64,000 bases of DNA. Source: Thiohalocapsa sp. PB-PSB1. GTDB lineage: Bacteria; Pseudomonadota; Gammaproteobacteria; Chromatiales; Chromatiaceae. The position numbers were made by a program, and so were the translations under genes. The notes under the pieces are model-generated. The model was not told the origin of the DNA, did not search any database, and saw only the letters and a list, made by a program, of their open reading frames with translations. The first letter of the stretch is position 1; each line of letters opens with the position of its first letter. The stretch lies in the NCBI GenBank assembly GCA_016745215.1, contig CP050890.1:3596001-3660000 (forward strand). The letters run 5' to 3'. Positions 1-7,333 of this stretch are shown here, piece after piece.

Positions 1-330
1 AACGACGAGCGCGACTTTCCGCCGGCCTTCCTGCGCCGCTGCCTGGAGCTGGACATCGCCCCGCCGGACGAGGCAGCCCTGATCGAGATCGTCAAGTCCC
101 ACCTCGGCCTTGCCGCCGATGCAGAGCTGGATGCGACCTACCGCGCCATCATCGACGCCTTCCACGCCCGCCGGGAGACCCGCGACAATGAACTGCCGAC
201 CGATCGCCTGCTGCACGCCATCTTTCTGGCATGGAAGCATGTCGATATCGACCAGCGCATCGAGCGCGGCGAACCGCCGAAGGACAAGGATGCACTCATC
301 GACTGCCTCTGGCCTGGCGAGACCAGCTGA
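1..330 (+). CDS. MoxR-type AAA+ ATPase, C-terminal fragment (5' end outside window)
   Basis: The frame is open from base 1 to the TGA at 328-330, giving 110 residues of a protein whose N-terminus lies outside the window. The first residues (NDERDFPPAFLRRCLELDI) match the sensor-2-proximal part of MoxR-family ATPases, where a conserved 'ERD-PPAFLRR' segment carries the arginine finger. The helical lid follows. The Walker motifs are not in the window. The next gene starts 24 bases downstream on the same strand and encodes a vWA-like/FGE protein, so this ATPase is probably the NTPase partner of that protein, as in MoxR-vWA and related conflict systems. The family call rests on a short fragment, and the link to conflict systems is inferred from context. 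Confidence 0.7.
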   Translation, partial: NDERDFPPAFLRRCLELDIAPPDEAALIEIVKSHLGLAADAELDATYRAIIDAFHARRETRDNELPTDRLLHAIFLAWKHVDIDQRIERGEPPKDKDALIDCLWPGETS

Positions 331-354
331 CAATCGGGCGTTCACGACACCCGC

Positions 355-3300
355 ATGACCGACCCCGACGCCAACGCCCCGGACGGCACCGATCCAGGCT
401 GGGACGCTCTGGGTCGGTTGCTCGCGGTCGTGCAAGGGCAGCTCGGTTTCCGCCCGACCAGCCGCGAGCTGGCGGAGGTGCTCTGGCTCGCCGACCGGAT
501 CGATTCTGTCCCGTCGGCCTGGTCGGCGCGGGTGCCCGCCGAGCCGGAGCAAAACGCGGCCGACGGCAAGGAGCAGCAGCGCACCGACGCGGATTCAGGC
601 AAGCAGAACGAAAAGCAAGGGCAGGGCGACGATTCCAAGCCAAAGCCGGACGCCACCGACGCACCCCCCAGGACGCGAGCCTATCCGACCACGGCCGCCG
701 CGGCGGACGATGCCGGCGCTCATCCGGCAACCACTGTCGATGTGCCCGACCGTGCCTTCCTCACGCAAAGCCTGGCGCTGGGACGGACCTGGCGGCGTCT
801 GCGTCGCCGGCTGCCGGCCCGGCGTGAGCCGATCCTCGACATTCAGGCCACCGCCGCGCGCATCGCCGCTTACGAGCTTGCCGGCACTCCGGTCTGGGAG
901 CCGATCTGGCGGCCAGGTCGCGAGCCCTGGCTCGACCTGACGCTGGTCATCGACAACGGCCCCGCCATGCCGATCTGGGAGCCGTTGGTCAACGAGATCG
1001 AGACCCTGTTGCGGCGCACCGGCGCCTTTGCCCAGTTGCGTTTGCAGACCTTGGAAACCGGCCAAGCCACCGCGGAGCTGCGCGAGGGGTGCCCCAAGAC
1101 CAACCAGCGCGGCAAGGGGCGAAAGATCAGCGAGAAGGCCCGCGGCAAGCCGTTGCCCGGGCGCGATCCGGCTCGCACCCTGACCTTGGTACTGACCGAC
1201 TGCATCTCCGCCGGCTGGTATCAGCCATCTACGCTCGAGCTGTTGGCGCGGCTTGGCCGTGGCGGTCTGTTGGCTGTGCTGCAGCTGATGCCGCCGACGC
1301 GCTGGATCGACACCGCCTTGGGCCTCGGCGAACAGCTTTGGCTGCGGCCCGTTCCCAGGCGTCCGTCCGCGTTACCGAGCCTGGCACCCAGCCGACCGCG
1401 GCGCGATGCAACCGACCCGCCCGATACGGCCGGCAACACAAACCAGGTGCTCGACCTGCCCGTCATCGACCGCTCCCCATTGGGCGTTGCCGATCTAACC
1501 GACGCCCTGCTCGGCGGCATCTACCGCCTGCGGCTGCTTGGCTATCGGCTGAACTGGACCGAGCCGGCGTCGGTGACCGAATCGCCCTATGTGCGGGCGC
1601 GCACGCAAGCCGAGCGCCTTGATGACTTCCTCTCCGTCGCCTCACCGGCGGCGCGCCGCTTGGCCGGCTACCTGTCGCGGGTTCCCTATCCGCTGACCGT
1701 GCGCATGATGCACCTGGTGCAGCGATCGATGGCACCGCGCGACGACCTCTCCGCCTTGGCCGAGGTCTTCTCCGGCGGCCTGCTGGAAGAGATCGGTGAC
1801 GGATTGCCGACCCGTTATCGACTCATCGGCCTGGACGAAGGCGAACCCGGCGGCGGGTCGCTGGTCAGCGGACTGGCCGATCTGATCTCCCATGACGAGG
1901 CTTGGCAGGTGCTGGAGCGGGTCTCCGCGGACCTGGAGCGCCGCGGACATCCAGGCCGGAATTGGAATCTGGTGATCGAGGACGCCGCGGCGGGTAAACG
2001 GCTCGAGCTGCCCGAAGCCCTGATCACGGCCGACGCCGACGCGCAACCCTTCGCGCTCATCGCGCTGGACATCGCCCGTCGACGTGGCGGAGCCTACCTG
2101 CAGGGTGCCCAGCGGATCGAACAATGGATCAACCGTCCCGTCACCGAGGTTCCCAAAGAACCGACAGCGCCGACGGAGCCGATGCCGTTCCAGGACCGCT
2201 ATGCCGATGAGACCCACGGCCCCAAGATGGTCTGGCTGCCCGGCGGCCCATTCACCATGGGCAGCCCGGAGGGGGTTGGCGGAGATCGCGAGCACCCTGC
2301 CCATAGGGTCCAACTAAGCCACTACGCGCTTGGCCGATTCCCGGTCACCGTTGGCGAGTTCCGGCGTTTCATCGAGGCGACGGGCTATGTCACAGAGGCG
2401 GAGCAGGGCGGTGGTGCCTGGGTCTGGAATCGAGGTCACCCAGGAAACAAGGTGGACGCAAGTTGGCACAACCCGTACATGGACCAGGACGACAACCACC
2501 CCGTCATCTGCATCAGCTGGAACGATGCCAAAGCCTACTGCGACTGGCTCAGTGAGGAGACCGGCCAGCCGTACGGACTGTTGAGCGAGGTGCAGTGGGA
2601 GTACGCCTGCCGCGCCGGCGAGCAAGGCCGATGGTGCTTTGGCGACGATGAAGATGTGCTGGACGACTACGCCTGGTACGGCAGAAGGTCAGGCGACGGC
2701 ACGCACCCGATAGGCACCAAGCGTCCCAATGCCTGGCAACTCCATGACATGCACGGCAATGTCTGGGAATGGTGTACGGATTGGTTCGATGCGAACACCT
2801 ACAAGGAGCGTGCAGCCCGTATAGGCGAAGCTGCAGAGAGTAGGGACGACAGTAGGAGCGAAGCTGCTGCAGCGTATATAGTCGATCCCATAGGCCCTGA
2901 GACGGGCTCGGGCCGGGTCGTCCGCGGCGGCTCCTGGGTCGACGACGCCGGCAGCTGCCGTTCGGCGTGCCGCAGCAGGGACGGGCCGTCGTACCGGAAC
3001 TACGACCTCGGCTTCCGTCTTTCGAGGACTGGCCCTTTACACTCTTACCCTTTTACCCTTGGCGGCGAAACAAAAGCACCGGCGTATCAGGATGGCTTGC
3101 GCGATCCGCTGCAAGACGGCAGCCAAGGCCCGGCCATGGTCTGGCTGCGCGGCGGGCAGTTCACGATGGGACAGGACGATAGCCAGTGGGATTGGGAGAA
3201 GCCCGCGCATCCGGTCGAGGTCTCGGCCTTCTCCATCGGCCAGTACCCGCTGACCTTCGACGAGTACGACCGCTTCTGTGAGTCAACCGGCCGCGACAAG

Positions 3301-4881
3301 CCCAGTGATGAGGGCTGGGGACGCGGTCGGCGCCCGGTCATCAACATCAGCTGGGACGACGCCCGAGCCTACTGCGACTGGCTCAACGGCCAGCAAGAGA
3401 CCGGCACCTACCGCCTGCTCACCGAGGCCGAGTGGGAATTCGCCTGCCGCGCCGGCAGCGAGACACGCTGGTCCTGCGGCGACACCGAGAAGCAGCTTGT
3501 TGGGTACGCCTGGTACCGCGAGAACGCCGAAGGCAAGACCCATCCGGTTGGCGAGAAGAAGCCCAATGCCTGGAAGCTTCACGACATGCACGGTAACGTC
3601 TGGGAATGGTGCGCGGATTGGTTTGATAATAACACCTACAAGGAGCATGCAGCCCCCACCAGTAGTGCTGCACAGAGTAGGAGCGACGGTAGGACCGCAG
3701 CTGCTGCAGCGTATATAGTCGATCCTACAGGCCCTGAGACGGGCTCGATCCGGGTCGTCCGCGGCGGCTCCTGGCACGACGGCGCCGACATCTGCCGTTC
3801 GGCGTGCCGCAGCAGGGACGGGCCGTCGGGCCGGGGCATCAACCTCGGCTTCCGTCTTTCGAGGACTGGCCCTTGGCCCTCTTACTCTTTTACCCTTGTC
3901 CGCGACGACGAGGGGGCGTCTGAGCAGCGGGATGAGGCACAGGAACCGCCGACACCCCAAGCGGAGATCTTCGCGCCGCAACAGGGCTTCCGCGATCGCT
4001 TCGTCATCGTGCGCAAGGATGGACGCGCCGAGCGCGCGGATGTCCGGCGGGAAGGCCCGGAGATGGTCTATCTCCCCGGCGGAACCTTCCTGATGGGCGA
4101 TGAGCAGGGGAACGACGACGAAAAGCCCGTGCACCGCGTCGCCCTGGATGCTTTCGCCATCGGCCGCACCCCCGTCACCTGGGGCGAATACCGGCGGTTT
4201 TGCGAGGACACGGACAGCCATTGGCCGGAGTGGCTGGAAGAAGGCAGCCAGTACCACTTGGACAAGGGCGGCGACTATTACAACTATTACAACTATTACA
4301 CCAACCGCGGCATCGCCCGCGATGCCGTCGATCTGCCCGTGGTCGGCGTCGCCTGGGACGATGCCGTCGCCTACTGCGCCTGGCTTGCCGAGCGTACCGA
4401 CCGACCCTACCGGCTGCCGACCGAGGCGCAATGGGAATACGCCTGCCGGGCCGATACCCAGACCCGCTGGAGCTTCGGCGACAACGAGGAGCACCTCGGC
4501 GACTATGGTTGGTATAGCAAGAATGCCCAGGGCAAGCTGCATCCGGTTGGCCGAAAGCGGCCGAATCCTTGGGGCTTGCTGGACATGCACGGCAACGTCT
4601 GGGAGTGGTGTGCGGATTGGTATGCCGAAGATGCCTACAGCAAGCGTGCAGCATCTATTAGCACTGCTGCAGCAGATGCTGCAGCCAGTAGGGGCGACAG
4701 TAGAAGCGAAGCTGCTGGAGAGTATATATACGATCCCACAAGCCCTGAGACGGGCTCGGTCCGGGTCGTCCGCGGCGGCTCCTGGGGCAGCGTCGCCGTC
4801 TGCCGTTCGGCGTTCCGCGACGGGGGCGTGCCGTCGTCCCGGCGCATCGACCTCGGCTTCCGTCTTTCGAGGACCGTATAG
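355..4881 (+). CDS. DGR target protein: vWA-like region plus three FGE-sulfatase (C-type-lectin fold) domains
   Basis: This is a 1508-residue multidomain protein. Residues 1-100 are charged and low in complexity. Around residues 190-330 lies a vWA-like domain with a degenerate metal site (VIDNGPAM in place of DxSxS), followed by a helical region to about 540; the layout resembles SAV_2336-type conflict proteins. Three formylglycine-generating-enzyme-like domains follow, at about 620-890, 925-1170 and 1235-1508. Each starts with M-V-W/Y-L-x-G-G-x-F-x-MG and contains HDMHGNVWEW or DMHGNVWEW. Each ends in RVVRGGSW...CRSA.R...LGFRLSRT, the usual seat of DGR variable repeats. No formylglycine-generating activity should be assumed; in DGR targets this fold displays variable residues for ligand binding. 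The upstream gene is a MoxR ATPase, and HRDC, Avd and reverse transcriptase genes follow. I infer a diversified sensor. Start: ATG 24 bases after the previous stop, with a weak ribosome site. Confidence 0.85.
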   Translation: MTDPDANAPDGTDPGWDALGRLLAVVQGQLGFRPTSRELAEVLWLADRIDSVPSAWSARVPAEPEQNAADGKEQQRTDADSGKQNEKQGQGDDSKPKPDATDAPPRTRAYPTTAAAADDAGAHPATTVDVPDRAFLTQSLALGRTWRRLRRRLPARREPILDIQATAARIAAYELAGTPVWEPIWRPGREPWLDLTLVIDNGPAMPIWEPLVNEIETLLRRTGAFAQLRLQTLETGQATAELREGCPKTNQRGKGRKISEKARGKPLPGRDPARTLTLVLTDCISAGWYQPSTLELLARLGRGGLLAVLQLMPPTRWIDTALGLGEQLWLRPVPRRPSALPSLAPSRPRRDATDPPDTAGNTNQVLDLPVIDRSPLGVADLTDALLGGIYRLRLLGYRLNWTEPASVTESPYVRARTQAERLDDFLSVASPAARRLAGYLSRVPYPLTVRMMHLVQRSMAPRDDLSALAEVFSGGLLEEIGDGLPTRYRLIGLDEGEPGGGSLVSGLADLISHDEAWQVLERVSADLERRGHPGRNWNLVIEDAAAGKRLELPEALITADADAQPFALIALDIARRRGGAYLQGAQRIEQWINRPVTEVPKEPTAPTEPMPFQDRYADETHGPKMVWLPGGPFTMGSPEGVGGDREHPAHRVQLSHYALGRFPVTVGEFRRFIEATGYVTEAEQGGGAWVWNRGHPGNKVDASWHNPYMDQDDNHPVICISWNDAKAYCDWLSEETGQPYGLLSEVQWEYACRAGEQGRWCFGDDEDVLDDYAWYGRRSGDGTHPIGTKRPNAWQLHDMHGNVWEWCTDWFDANTYKERAARIGEAAESRDDSRSEAAAAYIVDPIGPETGSGRVVRGGSWVDDAGSCRSACRSRDGPSYRNYDLGFRLSRTGPLHSYPFTLGGETKAPAYQDGLRDPLQDGSQGPAMVWLRGGQFTMGQDDSQWDWEKPAHPVEVSAFSIGQYPLTFDEYDRFCESTGRDKPSDEGWGRGRRPVINISWDDARAYCDWLNGQQETGTYRLLTEAEWEFACRAGSETRWSCGDTEKQLVGYAWYRENAEGKTHPVGEKKPNAWKLHDMHGNVWEWCADWFDNNTYKEHAAPTSSAAQSRSDGRTAAAAAYIVDPTGPETGSIRVVRGGSWHDGADICRSACRSRDGPSGRGINLGFRLSRTGPWPSYSFTLVRDDEGASEQRDEAQEPPTPQAEIFAPQQGFRDRFVIVRKDGRAERADVRREGPEMVYLPGGTFLMGDEQGNDDEKPVHRVALDAFAIGRTPVTWGEYRRFCEDTDSHWPEWLEEGSQYHLDKGGDYYNYYNYYTNRGIARDAVDLPVVGVAWDDAVAYCAWLAERTDRPYRLPTEAQWEYACRADTQTRWSFGDNEEHLGDYGWYSKNAQGKLHPVGRKRPNPWGLLDMHGNVWEWCADWYAEDAYSKRAASISTAAADAAASRGDSRSEAAGEYIYDPTSPETGSVRVVRGGSWGSVAVCRSAFRDGGVPSSRRIDLGFRLSRTV
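2895..3031 (+). other. DGR variable repeat 1 (end of first FGE domain)
   Basis: This block runs from CCCTGAGACGGGCTC to the conserved CTTCCGTCTTTCGAGGAC. It is nearly identical to the blocks at 3732 and 4743 except at scattered codons that nearly all end in C. Example codon sets (copy 1/2/3) are GGC/ATC/GTC before CGGGTC, GTC/CAC/GGC after TGG, TAC/GGC/TCC after CCGTCG, and AAC/GGC/CGC after CGG. Constant codons are the same down to their third bases. This is what A-to-N mutagenesis of AAC codons in a template produces. The boundaries are approximate. Confidence 0.75.
3041..3061 (+). repeat. Post-variable-repeat tract (three copies: 3041, 3879, 4889)
   Basis: A pyrimidine-rich tract, CTCTTACCCTTTTACCCTTG or a close variant, follows each variable repeat at about 3041-3061, 3879-3898 and 4889-4909. 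After the third repeat it is untranslated because a stop codon precedes it. After the first two it is translated as the linker S-Y-P-F-T-L or S-Y-S-F-T-L. The simplest reading is that a domain plus its original 3' flank was duplicated in tandem and the internal stops were lost. Confidence 0.6.
3732..3868 (+). other. DGR variable repeat 2 (end of second FGE domain)
   Basis: This is the second copy of the variable block. It shares the constant framework RVVRGGSW / CRSACRSRDGPS / LGFRLSRTG with copy 1. It differs in the W-to-C loop (H-D-G-A-D-I against V-D-D-A-G-S) and in the S-x-R-x-x-x-L stretch (G, G, I, N against Y, N, Y, D). All of these changes fall in the first two bases of codons ending in C. 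Confidence 0.75.
4743..4874 (+). other. DGR variable repeat 3 (C-terminus of the protein)
   Basis: This is the third variable block and holds the true C-terminus: the reading frame stops at TAG 4879-4881, just after the conserved TCGAGGAC. Relative to copies 1 and 2 it lacks one codon in the W-to-C loop and carries F, D, G, G and V changes in the CRSA-x-R-x-x-x-x-PS stretch. C-terminal placement followed by an untranslated tail is the usual DGR layout, so this is probably the ancestral variable repeat and the other two are copies. Confidence 0.75.
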
Positions 4882-4951
4882 CTTGGCACTCTTACCCTTT
4901 TACCCTTGGCCGGCGGTAGCCCGGCGCCTGGACTGAACCATCGGCAGATCA

Positions 4952-5503
4952 ATGCTCTTCCGCGTCTTCACTCTCCCGTTCGACCCGTTCAGCGAGCGAT
5001 TCGACGACACACCGGTGCGCGATTATCTATCCGATAAGGACGTTCTGAGTATCGATCACGAGCTGTTGATGCAGGAAGGCCGTGCCTACCTCGCGGTCAT
5101 CGTGCGTTGTCGCGGGGTCCGATCGCCGGCGGCCGATGCGGCGAAAACCGGCTCGACCCGGCGCCGCGACGAATCCTGGCGAGACCTGCTCGACTCCAAG
5201 GATTGGCCGCTGTTCGAGCGCATGCGCGAGTGGCGTGGTGAACGGGCGCGGGCGGCCGGGGTGCCGAGCTACATCATCTGCAATAACCGCCAACTGGCCG
5301 ATGTGGTCAAGCGCCGACCTCGCACCCTGGCAGCGCTTGCCGAGATCGAGGGCTTCGGCGATGCGAAGCTGAAGAACTACGGCAAGGAGCTGCTGGAGAT
5401 CCTGCAACGGTTGGAGGACGAAGGCGGAGAAGCCAAGTCTGCGACGCCGAACGATGCAAAGAAGGCTGATGATGGCGTCGATGCGGAGCAGCAAACGCCA
5501 TGA
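4952..5503 (+). CDS. HRDC-domain protein, DGR accessory
   Basis: This is a 183-residue protein. Residues 1-70 form an N-terminal domain (LFRVFTLPFDP...) seen in other DGR-linked genes. Residues about 80-150 form an HRDC domain, recognisable from VPSYIICNNRQLADVV, LAALAEIEGFGDAKLKNYG and the following helix. HRDC domains bind nucleic acid in RecQ helicases and RNase D, and stand-alone HRDC proteins are a known accessory type in DGR cassettes. The tail after residue 155 is charged and disordered. The stop codon overlaps the Avd-like start (ATGA at 5500-5503), so the two are translationally coupled. A role in cDNA handling or target recognition is inferred. Confidence 0.75.
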   Translation: MLFRVFTLPFDPFSERFDDTPVRDYLSDKDVLSIDHELLMQEGRAYLAVIVRCRGVRSPAADAAKTGSTRRRDESWRDLLDSKDWPLFERMREWRGERARAAGVPSYIICNNRQLADVVKRRPRTLAALAEIEGFGDAKLKNYGKELLEILQRLEDEGGEAKSATPNDAKKADDGVDAEQQTP

Positions 5504-5859
5504 CCCGGCCGAAGCGCGAGGAGTTGCCCATCTTCAGCGCCTGGATGCAGTTCCTCGAATGGCTGCTGCCGACCACGGAGAAGTTTCCCAAGCGCGCCCG
5601 CTTCACCCTCGCCAACCGCATCGACAACCTGGCCCTGGATGTCATCGAGGATCTGGTCGAGGCACGCTACACCCGCGACAAGCTGGAGCGGTTGCGCGCC
5701 GTCAATCGCCGGCTGGAGCGGCTGCGGGTGCTGCTGCGGCTGTCGTATCGACTGCGCTATCTCTCCCACGATGGGTATGAGTATGCGGCTAAGGCCGTCA
5801 ACGAGAGCGGGCGGATGCTCGGTGGCTGGATTCGGGACCTGGAGAAGCCCCGGCCATGA
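5500..5859 (+). CDS. avd: Avd-like four-helix-bundle DGR accessory protein
   Basis: This 119-residue, all-helical, basic protein begins E-L-P-I-F-S-A-W-M-Q-F-L-E-W-L-L and continues KFPKRARFTLANRIDNLALDV, the hallmark of Avd-type four-helix proteins. Next comes a helix with many Arg and Leu residues (LERLRAVNRRLERLRVLLRL), then YEYAAKAVNESGRMLGGWI. In the Bordetella phage system, pentameric Avd binds the reverse transcriptase and is needed for template-primed cDNA synthesis. It overlaps the HRDC gene by 4 bases and the reverse-transcriptase gene by 4 bases (ATGA at 5856). The protein is full length and looks intact even though its partner is truncated. Confidence 0.85.
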   Translation: MTRPKREELPIFSAWMQFLEWLLPTTEKFPKRARFTLANRIDNLALDVIEDLVEARYTRDKLERLRAVNRRLERLRVLLRLSYRLRYLSHDGYEYAAKAVNESGRMLGGWIRDLEKPRP

Positions 5860-6230
5860 GGCGTGCCGGCGGCCTGTTTCCCGACATCGTCAGTTTCCGC
5901 AACCTGCTGGAGGCCGAACGACGCGCCGCCCGCGGCAAGCGGGACCGGCCCACGGTCCAGGCGTTCGAGATGGACTTGGAGCGTGAGCTGATCCGGCTCC
6001 AGGAAGCGCTGGCCAGCCACAGCTACCAGCCCGGCCCGTTCGTCACCTTCGAGGTGCATGACCCCAAGCGTCGCGCCATCTGCGCCGCACCGTTTCGCGA
6101 TCGGGTCGTGCATCATGCCGTTTGCGACGTTCTGGAGCCGGTGTTCGAGCGCCGCGCCTGTCACGACAGCTTTCGCTCGATGAGCTTGGGGCTGTCGGCA
6201 GAGATGACATTGCCGCGCCGGGACCGGTAG
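5856..6230 (+). pseudogene. DGR reverse transcriptase, N-terminal fragment only
   Basis: About 105 residues match the start of DGR reverse transcriptases: F-x-x-I-V-S-F-x-N-L-L-x-A-x-x-x-A-x-x-G-K-R, then YQPGPFVTFEVHDPKRRAIC and AAPFRDRVVHHAVCDVLEPV (RT motif 1-2 region). Homology stops at about HDSFR (6173), exactly where the 158-bp repeat array begins. The frame then runs through the first repeat and hits TAG at 6228-6230. The catalytic YxDD (motif 5) and the rest of the palm and thumb are absent, so this copy cannot be active. No downstream segment of the window restores the missing part. The 4-base overlap with the Avd gene shows that it was the last gene of a normal DGR operon. Confidence 0.85.
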
Positions 6231-7300
6231 GAGCCCGCTTGCGGGCGACGGAGAGCCCGAGGCCATCGCGACGGTCGCCCGCAAGCGGGCTCCTACCCAG
6301 GGCCGAGCGCATGGTTGGTGTGCACATTTTTCGATCGATGAGCTTGGGGCTGTCGGCAGAGATGACATTGCCGCGCTGGGACCGGTAGGAGCCCGCTTGC
6401 GGGCGACGGAGTGTCCGAGGCCATCGCGACGGTCGCCCGCAAGCGGGCTCCTACCCAGGGCCGAGCGCATGGTTGGTGTGCACATTTTTCGATCGATGAG
6501 CTTGGGGCTGTTGGCAGAGGTGAGATTGCCGCGCCGGGACCGGTAGGAGCCCGCTTGCGGGCGACGGAGAGCCCGAGGCCATCGCGACGGTCGCCCGCAA
6601 GCGGGCTCCTACCCAGGGCCGAGCGTATGGTTGGTCTGCACGTCTTTCGATCGATGAGCTTTGGGATGTCAGCAGAGATGACATTGCCGCGCCGGGACCG
6701 GTAGGAGCCCGCTTGCGGGCGACGGAGAGCCCGAGGCCATCGCGACGGTCGCCCGCAAGCGGGCTCCTACCCAGGGCCGAGCGTATGGGTTGATGTGCAC
6801 GTCTTTCGCTCGATGAGCTTGGGGCTGTCGGCAGAGATGACATTGCCGCGCCGGGATCAGTAGGAGCCCGCTTGCGGGCGACGGAGAGCCCGAGGCCATC
6901 GCGACGGTCGCCCGCAAGCGGGCTCCTACCCAGGGCCGAGCGTATGGTTGGTGTGCACATCTTTCGATCGATGAGCTTGGGGCTGTCAGCAGAGATGACA
7001 TTGCCGCGCCGGGACCGGTAGGAGCCCGCTTGCGGGCGACGGAGAGCCCGAGGCCATCGCGACGGTCGCCCGCAAGCGGGCTCCTACCCAGGGCCGAGCG
7101 CATGGGTTGGTGTGCACGTCTTTCGATCGATGAGCTTGGGGCTGTCGGCAGAGATGACATTGCCGCGCTGGGACCGGTAGGAGCCCGCTTGCGGGCGACG
7201 GAGTGTCCGAGGCCATCGCGACGGTCGCCCGCAAGCAGGCTCCTACCCAGGGCCGAGCGTATGGTTGGTCTGCACGTCTTTCGATCGATGAGCTTGGGGC
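6171..7300 (+). repeat. Tandem array of seven 158-159 bp units, each with a REP-type palindrome
   Basis: The units start at TTTCGATCGATGAGCTTGGG, with the internal TGAGC at 6181, 6339, 6497, 6655, 6814, 6972 and 7131. A partial eighth unit follows at 7289. The period is 158 bp, with two units of 159. Each unit contains a long inverted repeat: GTAGGAGCCCGCTTGCGGGC at the left (6227 in unit 1) and its complement 24 bp later (ending at 6296). Neighbouring units differ at only a few bases, so the array is young or kept uniform by recombination. It abuts a truncated reverse transcriptase on the left and a truncated secreted-protein gene on the right. The same REP sequence recurs at 54164. Confidence 0.95.
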
Positions 7301-7304
7301 TTTC

Positions 7305-7333
7305 GCCACCGGCGCCTGTGGGGCGCCGGTGGC
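7305..7333. other. Perfect 12-bp hairpin at the right edge of the array
   Basis: GCCACCGGCGCC and its exact complement GGCGCCGGTGGC are separated by 5 bases. The stem is very GC-rich and has no T-run on either side, so it is not a classical intrinsic terminator. It lies just after the partial eighth repeat unit and may be a remnant of another repetitive element or a recombination boundary. Confidence 0.7.

Noticed and set aside
3283..4590. 435-codon minus-strand frame
   Set aside because: It is the antisense shadow of the FGE domains in GC-rich DNA and has no domain or ribosome site.
6171..7300. CRISPR-like array
   Set aside because: Units are 158-159 bp and nearly identical throughout; there are no short repeats with unique spacers and no cas genes.
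7305..7333. Intrinsic terminator
   Set aside because: The hairpin is perfect but has no T-run on either side and no intact gene ends at it.
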